6,244 nt of DNA, taken from the NCBI GenBank assembly GCA_903866425.1, contig CAIPNN010000227.1, positions 1 to 6,244 of the forward strand, read 5' to 3'. Numbering within the stretch: the stretch's first letter is position 1; the number at the start of each line of letters is the position of its first letter. Positions 1-3,441 of the stretch are shown one piece after another. The notes under the pieces are model-generated. The model did not search any database. It was not told the origin of the DNA and worked only from the letters and a program-made list of their open reading frames with translations. The DNA comes from an uncultured Actinomycetes bacterium (GTDB lineage Bacteria > Actinomycetota > Thermoleophilia > Miltoncostaeales > Miltoncostaeaceae). The translations under genes were made by a program, and so were the position numbers.

Positions 1-1
1 C

Positions 2-440
2 GGTGGCGCCGGTGACGACGTGATCGCAGATACGTCGGGCATCGACACGCTTATCGGCGACCAGGGCGACGACTACATCTCGAGCGGTGGCCCCGACCCT
101 GACGCCCTGCTCGGCGGGAGCGGCCGCGACGTTCTGCTGAGTGAGGGGCCCTCGGCAATCCTCGGCGGTGCAGGACAGGACCTTGCGCGTGGTGGTGTTG
201 CGGACGACGCAATCAGCGGCGACGAGGGCGAAGACTGGATCGAGGGCGACACGGGGTCAGATGCGCTTGATGGTGACGTGGCGGCCGCGCCCTTCGGGGT
301 TGACCTCGTGCCGCCGGCAGAGGACGTGCTTGGCGGCGACGCCGGCAACGATCTTGTCGACGGTGGCGGTGCCATGGACATCATGCTCGGCGGCGGTCCG
401 GGCACCGACTCGTACGTCGGTGGGCAGGGCTTCGACTGGA
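2..440 (+). repeat. RTX (hemolysin-type) calcium-binding repeat block 1
   Basis: The translation carries about eight to ten imperfect copies of the GGxGxDxUx nonapeptide. Examples are GGAGDDVIA at the left edge, GDQGDDYIS, GGSGRDVLL, GGAGQDLAR, GDEGEDWIE and GGDAGNDLV. Such repeats fold into a parallel beta-roll that binds calcium between turns, and they normally fold only after export into calcium-containing surroundings. Several copies have lost Asp or Gly positions, and two short inserts break the run (Pro-rich around 286-322, Ala/Met-rich around 368-384), so not every turn is expected to bind calcium. The block runs off the left edge and probably continues upstream. Confidence 0.88.
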
Positions 441-3286
441 CCACATACGACAACCCGCGCGTGCCTGCGGGAGCGGTCCTGTCAGACCTCGACAACACCA
501 TCGCGAACGTCAACCTCAACGACGTGTTCGTCGAAACCGAAGCCCTTTCGGGCGGCCCCGGCAACGACAACCTGCTGGGCAGCAACGTGGCCCTCCTCGC
601 TGTGGGTCACACCATGACCGTGGCCGAGTTCCCGCACATCACGGGTCTCCCCGCCCTGCTCGCGCAGCCTGGTGGGGCCGCCCGCACCACACCGGTTGAT
701 ACCGGCGAGATCATCATCGGCGGTGCCGGCAGCGACACCCTCACGGGGCGTCGCGGCGACGACATCCTTGACGGCGATGCATCCCTCCAGGTGCGGGTGT
801 CCGCACCCCGCGCACGCGCAATCTCGGGCACCACGGCGCCTGACCCCGACGCTCCGGGCACCCGAGTGCTCGTCGCAAGCGTCAACCAGCTGATCCCCGC
901 CCTCGTGAAGCGCGAGATCACTGCGGCACAGGTGTCGATCAGGCGATCGATCGTGCACGCACCTCACGGGAGCGAGAACGACGTCGCAGTGTTCCGCAAC
1001 CCGCGGTCGAGCTACACCGTGGTGCCGGTCACTGCGCCAAATGGCGCGGTCACATTCGTCGTATCCCAGACCCTCGGCGCAGGCGGTGGCGGTGGGCTGT
1101 CTGACGGCACCGATCGGGTGCGCAACGTCGAGACCCTGCGTTTCACCGACGTGGACGTCAATACGGCGGTTCCCGCCGCACCCACCGGTGTCAGCGCAAC
1201 CGACCCGGCAGGCCTCGTGACGACCATCAAGTGGACCGAACCCACAACCCCGCCCGACTTCCCGGTGACGGGCTACGTGGCACGTGCCTACAACGCCCTC
1301 ACGGGGCAGGGCACCGGTCCCGGGACGTCGTGCACGCCAAGCGCGGGCGCGCTCCTCACATGCGCCATCACGCTGCCTGACGCAGGGCGGTACTTCATCG
1401 GCGTGACGGCCACGAGTTCATCGGGAACTGGCGTCGAGTCGCCGCGCGTACCGACAGCCGTCGACACGGCCCCCAGCCCCATTGACGCGCCGACCGTGGC
1501 ACCGGCAGCCGCTCCGTCGTCGGGTCGCCTCACCGTCACCTGGTCGGGGCCGGCGACCACGAACGGCGCAACGATCTTTGGCTACTCAGCCCGCGCGTGG
1601 GCGCCAGACCCACTGGCCCCCGGGGCCACTCCAATCGGCGAGTGCTCAACGACCAACCCGGCCGCGCTCAGCTGCACCATGGATGGGCTCGCGGACGGCA
1701 CCCCGTACTTCGTGGACGTGGTGTCGCGCTACGGCAGCGGCGACTCACCCGCGAGCGCGAAGACCCCGGGCACGCCGATCGGTGCGCCCGCTGCGCCCCT
1801 GTCCGTGCGGCCCACATACCCGGGCGCAGGTGGGGCGATCACGGTGAACTGGCTGCCCCCGCTCGACGGTGGATCTGCGATCAGCGGGTACCAGGCCCAG
1901 GCGCAGACCTCGGCCGGTGGCGTCATCTTCTGCTCGGCACCCGCCGGGGCCACCTCGTGCACTCTTCCAGGACCTGTGCCGAACGGCATCGCGCACCACC
2001 TGCGCGTGCGGGCCACCAACGCCATCGGGACCGGGCCGTGGTCAACACCCGGCACCGCAGCTATTGCCGCTGCCGTTCCGGGCGCGCCGCAGAACGTGCT
2101 GCTGCAGCCGCTCGCTGCGCCCGGGGCGTTGCGGGTCACCTGGGCTGCCGCACAGGCGAACGGTGCGACCATCACGCGCTACGCCGTGACTGCGCGGGCT
2201 GCCAACAGCGCCCCGGTTGCGAGTTGCGTGACCACCGCCACACCTCCCGCGACGCCCGTGCGTTCCTGCACCCTTACGGGCGTCCCCGACGGCGCGATCA
2301 CCGTTGACGTGGCCGCCTCCAATGCCGTCGGCCTGGGAGCCGCCAGCGCACCAATCACCCGCAACCCGGGGCCACCTATCGCGCCGGCGGGCGGCCCAGC
2401 GGTGTCCTACCCGGGTGATGGGCAGGTGGCCGTTTCGTGGGCGCCCTTCGGCGGCAACGGCAGCCCCTTCGTGCCCTCCCCGTACACCGTGCGGGTGTTC
2501 GACGCGCCCACCGATGGAACGCTGCTGCCTCCGTTCACCTGCGCTGCCGCCCTTGGGTCAGAGAACTGTGTCATCTCGGGTCTCACCGTCGGCACCACGT
2601 ACTGGTTCGCGGTCGAGGCCACAAACGCCATCGGAACTACGCCGCTTGGCCGCACAGCGGGCACGCCCCGCTCCAAGCCGGGAGCGCCCACTGCGGTCGC
2701 CGCGGTCGCCGGAAACGGCCGTGCGACGGTTTCGTGGGTCGCACCGGGTGCAACCGGTGGCGTTCCGGTCACCGGCTATTCGGTGCGCGTGTACGACGCA
2801 CCGTCCGGGTCCTCGCCCCTGCCCCAGGGGTGCACGACCGCCGGCACCACGACCTGCGCCGTAACGGCTCTGGAGAACGGGCGCGCGTACTTCGTCGCGG
2901 TGGTGGCCAGCAACCCGCTGACCAGCGAGGAGTCGGGGCCGCGTGTGGCCGTCACACCGGCGGGGCCCGCCCCCACTCCACCAGCTGCGCCTGTCGCTCC
3001 GCCACCCGCCCCGTTTGCGGGAGCAGGGGTGGCCGCAGCCGGTGCCCCGGTCGGGGTGGCGTCACGTGCTGCAACGCCCAAGTGCGCGGCGCGCGACCTG
3101 CCCTGTCGTCGCAAGGCGGCCGCAGCGACCCTTGCGGCGGCCAAGGCCAGGGCCAAGACGCGTCGTGACGCATCAATCAAGGCATGCACGACCACGGGCT
3201 GCCGCGTGAGGGCCCGAGCCCGCTACCAGCGCGACCTCCGCGCAGCGCAGAACGCATACATCAAGACCATCCGGAGCATCCGATGA
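2..3286 (+). CDS. Giant extracellular RTX/FN3 protein, C-terminal part (5' end outside window); probable peroxidase-type RTX protein
   Basis: The frame is open from the first complete codon, so the gene begins upstream; 1,094 residues are visible before the TGA at 3284-3286. Domain order is: degenerate RTX nonapeptide repeats (residues ~1-145 and ~180-260), a beta-rich module with Val-Arg-Val near its start and a Val-Glu-Thr-Leu-Arg-Phe strand near its end (~261-389), six FN3 domains (~391-987), a Pro/Ala linker (~988-1026), and a Cys/Lys/Arg tail (~1027-1094). The RTX-plus-module pattern resembles, from memory of the family, the region behind the catalytic domain of bacterial animal-type heme peroxidases such as MopA; the heme domain itself is not in view. 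RTX repeats bind calcium outside the cell, so secretion is expected. A GTG at 20 could serve as a start, but it lies inside an RTX repeat and is simply a valine codon. The gene is coupled to the downstream oxidase by a 4-base overlap. The RTX and FN3 calls are firm; the peroxidase assignment is an inference. Confidence 0.9.
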   Translation, partial: GGAGDDVIADTSGIDTLIGDQGDDYISSGGPDPDALLGGSGRDVLLSEGPSAILGGAGQDLARGGVADDAISGDEGEDWIEGDTGSDALDGDVAAAPFGVDLVPPAEDVLGGDAGNDLVDGGGAMDIMLGGGPGTDSYVGGQGFDWTTYDNPRVPAGAVLSDLDNTIANVNLNDVFVETEALSGGPGNDNLLGSNVALLAVGHTMTVAEFPHITGLPALLAQPGGAARTTPVDTGEIIIGGAGSDTLTGRRGDDILDGDASLQVRVSAPRARAISGTTAPDPDAPGTRVLVASVNQLIPALVKREITAAQVSIRRSIVHAPHGSENDVAVFRNPRSSYTVVPVTAPNGAVTFVVSQTLGAGGGGGLSDGTDRVRNVETLRFTDVDVNTAVPAAPTGVSATDPAGLVTTIKWTEPTTPPDFPVTGYVARAYNALTGQGTGPGTSCTPSAGALLTCAITLPDAGRYFIGVTATSSSGTGVESPRVPTAVDTAPSPIDAPTVAPAAAPSSGRLTVTWSGPATTNGATIFGYSARAWAPDPLAPGATPIGECSTTNPAALSCTMDGLADGTPYFVDVVSRYGSGDSPASAKTPGTPIGAPAAPLSVRPTYPGAGGAITVNWLPPLDGGSAISGYQAQAQTSAGGVIFCSAPAGATSCTLPGPVPNGIAHHLRVRATNAIGTGPWSTPGTAAIAAAVPGAPQNVLLQPLAAPGALRVTWAAAQANGATITRYAVTARAANSAPVASCVTTATPPATPVRSCTLTGVPDGAITVDVAASNAVGLGAASAPITRNPGPPIAPAGGPAVSYPGDGQVAVSWAPFGGNGSPFVPSPYTVRVFDAPTDGTLLPPFTCAAALGSENCVISGLTVGTTYWFAVEATNAIGTTPLGRTAGTPRSKPGAPTAVAAVAGNGRATVSWVAPGATGGVPVTGYSVRVYDAPSGSSPLPQGCTTAGTTTCAVTALENGRAYFVAVVASNPLTSEESGPRVAVTPAGPAPTPPAAPVAPPPAPFAGAGVAAAGAPVGVASRAATPKCAARDLPCRRKAAAATLAAAKARAKTRRDASIKACTTTGCRVRARARYQRDLRAAQNAYIKTIRSIR
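540..780 (+). repeat. RTX repeat block 2, split by an insert
   Basis: A second calcium-binding block follows a ~100-base spacer rich in Asp, Asn and Val. It begins with SGGPGNDNLLG (about 548-580), is interrupted by a hydrophobic Gly/Ala/Pro-rich insert (about 590-705), and resumes with GGAGSDTLTG and RRGDDILDGD (about 719-778). A spacer containing 'VETEALSG', one repeat, an insert and then 'IIIGGAGSDTL...DDILDGD' leading into a Val-Arg-Val strand closely matches my memory of the region behind the catalytic domain in RTX-type animal heme peroxidases, where the equivalent text reads like 'ILGGDGSDLIEGRGGDDIIDGD'. No alignment was run. Confidence 0.78.
783..1168 (+). other. Beta-rich module typical of RTX heme peroxidases
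   Basis: Between the last RTX turn and the first FN3 domain lie about 128 residues with a recognisable order. A short strand (LQVRVSA) comes first, then a polar loop, a helix-like stretch (VNQLIPALVKREIT), an acidic 'DVAVFRNPRSSYTV' segment, a variable strand pair, a Gly-rich loop, 'GTDRVRNVETLRFTD' and a short end. In RTX peroxidases the same order occurs with wording like 'DTAVFSG...YDI' and 'DGTDTLRNIERLQFAD'. The last motif also occurs in other RTX proteins, so the module alone does not prove a peroxidase. Its function is unknown; a structural cap of the beta-roll is plausible. Confidence 0.6.
1172..2965 (+). repeat. Six tandem FN3 domains, each with one cysteine pair
   Basis: Six units of about 95-100 residues start near 1172, 1484, 1781, 2081, 2366 and 2681. 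Each shows the FN3 core: an opening Pro-rich 'GAPxxV'-like strand, a strand-B Trp (IKWTEP, TVTWSGP, TVNWLPP, RVTWAAA, AVSWAPF, TVSWVAP), a strand-C Tyr in all six (for example TGYVARAY, SGYQAQAQ), and the E-F turn ending in a 'YxxxVxAxN'-like strand, in which the Tyr is replaced in units 3 and 4. Every unit has exactly two Cys. Codons are at 1331/1361, 1643/1673, 1931/1958, 2225/2267, 2540/2567 and 2831/2855, spaced 7 to 13 residues apart, which suggests one hairpin disulfide per domain. Cysteine-paired FN3 domains of this sort are common in secreted actinobacterial proteins. They most likely act as a spacer or a polysaccharide/cell-surface adhesion stalk; the ligand is unknown. Confidence 0.88.
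2966..3283 (+). other. Pro/Ala linker and basic C-terminal tail with two cysteine pairs
   Basis: After the last FN3 domain comes a linker of about 38 residues made almost only of Pro, Ala, Gly and Val (to about 3079). The final ~68 residues are strongly basic. They hold two cysteine pairs, C-x6-C (codons 3083 and 3104) and C-x4-C (3185 and 3200), each followed directly by Arg and then a Lys/Arg/Ala-rich stretch that should be helical (AAAKARAKTRRD; RDLRAAQNAY). The tail therefore looks like two related helix units each opened by a small disulfide loop. It has no LPXTG motif, no hydrophobic membrane anchor and no acidic calcium site. It could bind anionic wall polymers or be a secretion or sorting element; I do not recognise a named family. 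Confidence 0.65.
3273..3286 (+). promoter_or_regulatory. Shine-Dalgarno site and ATGA stop/start overlap
   Basis: The ATG of the oxidase gene (3283-3285) overlaps the TGA of the upstream gene (3284-3286) by the ATGA arrangement. A GGAG at 3273-3276 sits six bases before the ATG, a good ribosome-binding spacing, and lies inside the last codons of the upstream gene. This fixes the start codon of the oxidase and implies translation coupled to termination of the RTX/FN3 protein. No room remains for a separate promoter between the genes, although one inside the upstream gene cannot be excluded. Confidence 0.85.
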
Positions 3287-3441
3287 CTGATCGCCGCCCG
3301 TCACCCCAGTCGCCGGAACCCAACGAAACGCCGGGGCGCACACTGCGCCGGCGCGTCCCCCGCGGGCCCCTGGCGGCAATCGGCGCGGCGGTGGTGGTGG
3401 CGGCGGGCCTCGCCATCATGATCGGAAGCGCGTCCACCGCT
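3283..3441 (+). other. Export signal or membrane anchor of the oxidase
   Basis: The protein opens with a polar, Pro-rich stretch (1-18), then an Arg cluster (R19, R22, R23, R24, R27) and a hydrophobic core of Ala, Val, Ile, Leu and Gly from L30 to G48, followed by a small-residue region S-A-S-T-A-A (49-54) that could be a signal-peptidase I site. The twin Arg before the core is reminiscent of a Tat signal, the usual route for copper oxidases, but the consensus (S/T-R-R-x-F-L-K) is not met: the residues are L-R-R-R-V-P. Sec export or retention as an N-terminal anchor remain possible. Confidence 0.7.

Noticed and set aside
2..780. RTX toxin (hemolysin/leukotoxin)
   Set aside because: No pore-forming or acylation region is seen and no toxin-secretion genes are adjacent. 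FN3 domains and an MCO neighbour fit an enzyme or surface protein better.
1597..2307. Plus-strand open frame of 236 codons in another frame
   Set aside because: It overlaps the FN3 array out of frame, is Arg/His-rich, shows no domain, and has no plausible ribosome-binding context.
2..2965. DNA-level tandem repeat or CRISPR-like array
   Set aside because: The RTX and FN3 repeats are similar only at protein level; nucleotide repeats are diverged and there are no constant direct repeats with regular spacers.
2437..3168. Plus-strand open frame of 243 codons in another frame
   Set aside because: It is an out-of-frame shadow of FN3 domains 5-6 and the linker; composition is dominated by Arg, Gly and Cys.
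3230..3300. Terminator or promoter between the two genes
   Set aside because: The genes overlap, and I see no GC-rich hairpin followed by a T run and no convincing -35/-10 pair at the junction.
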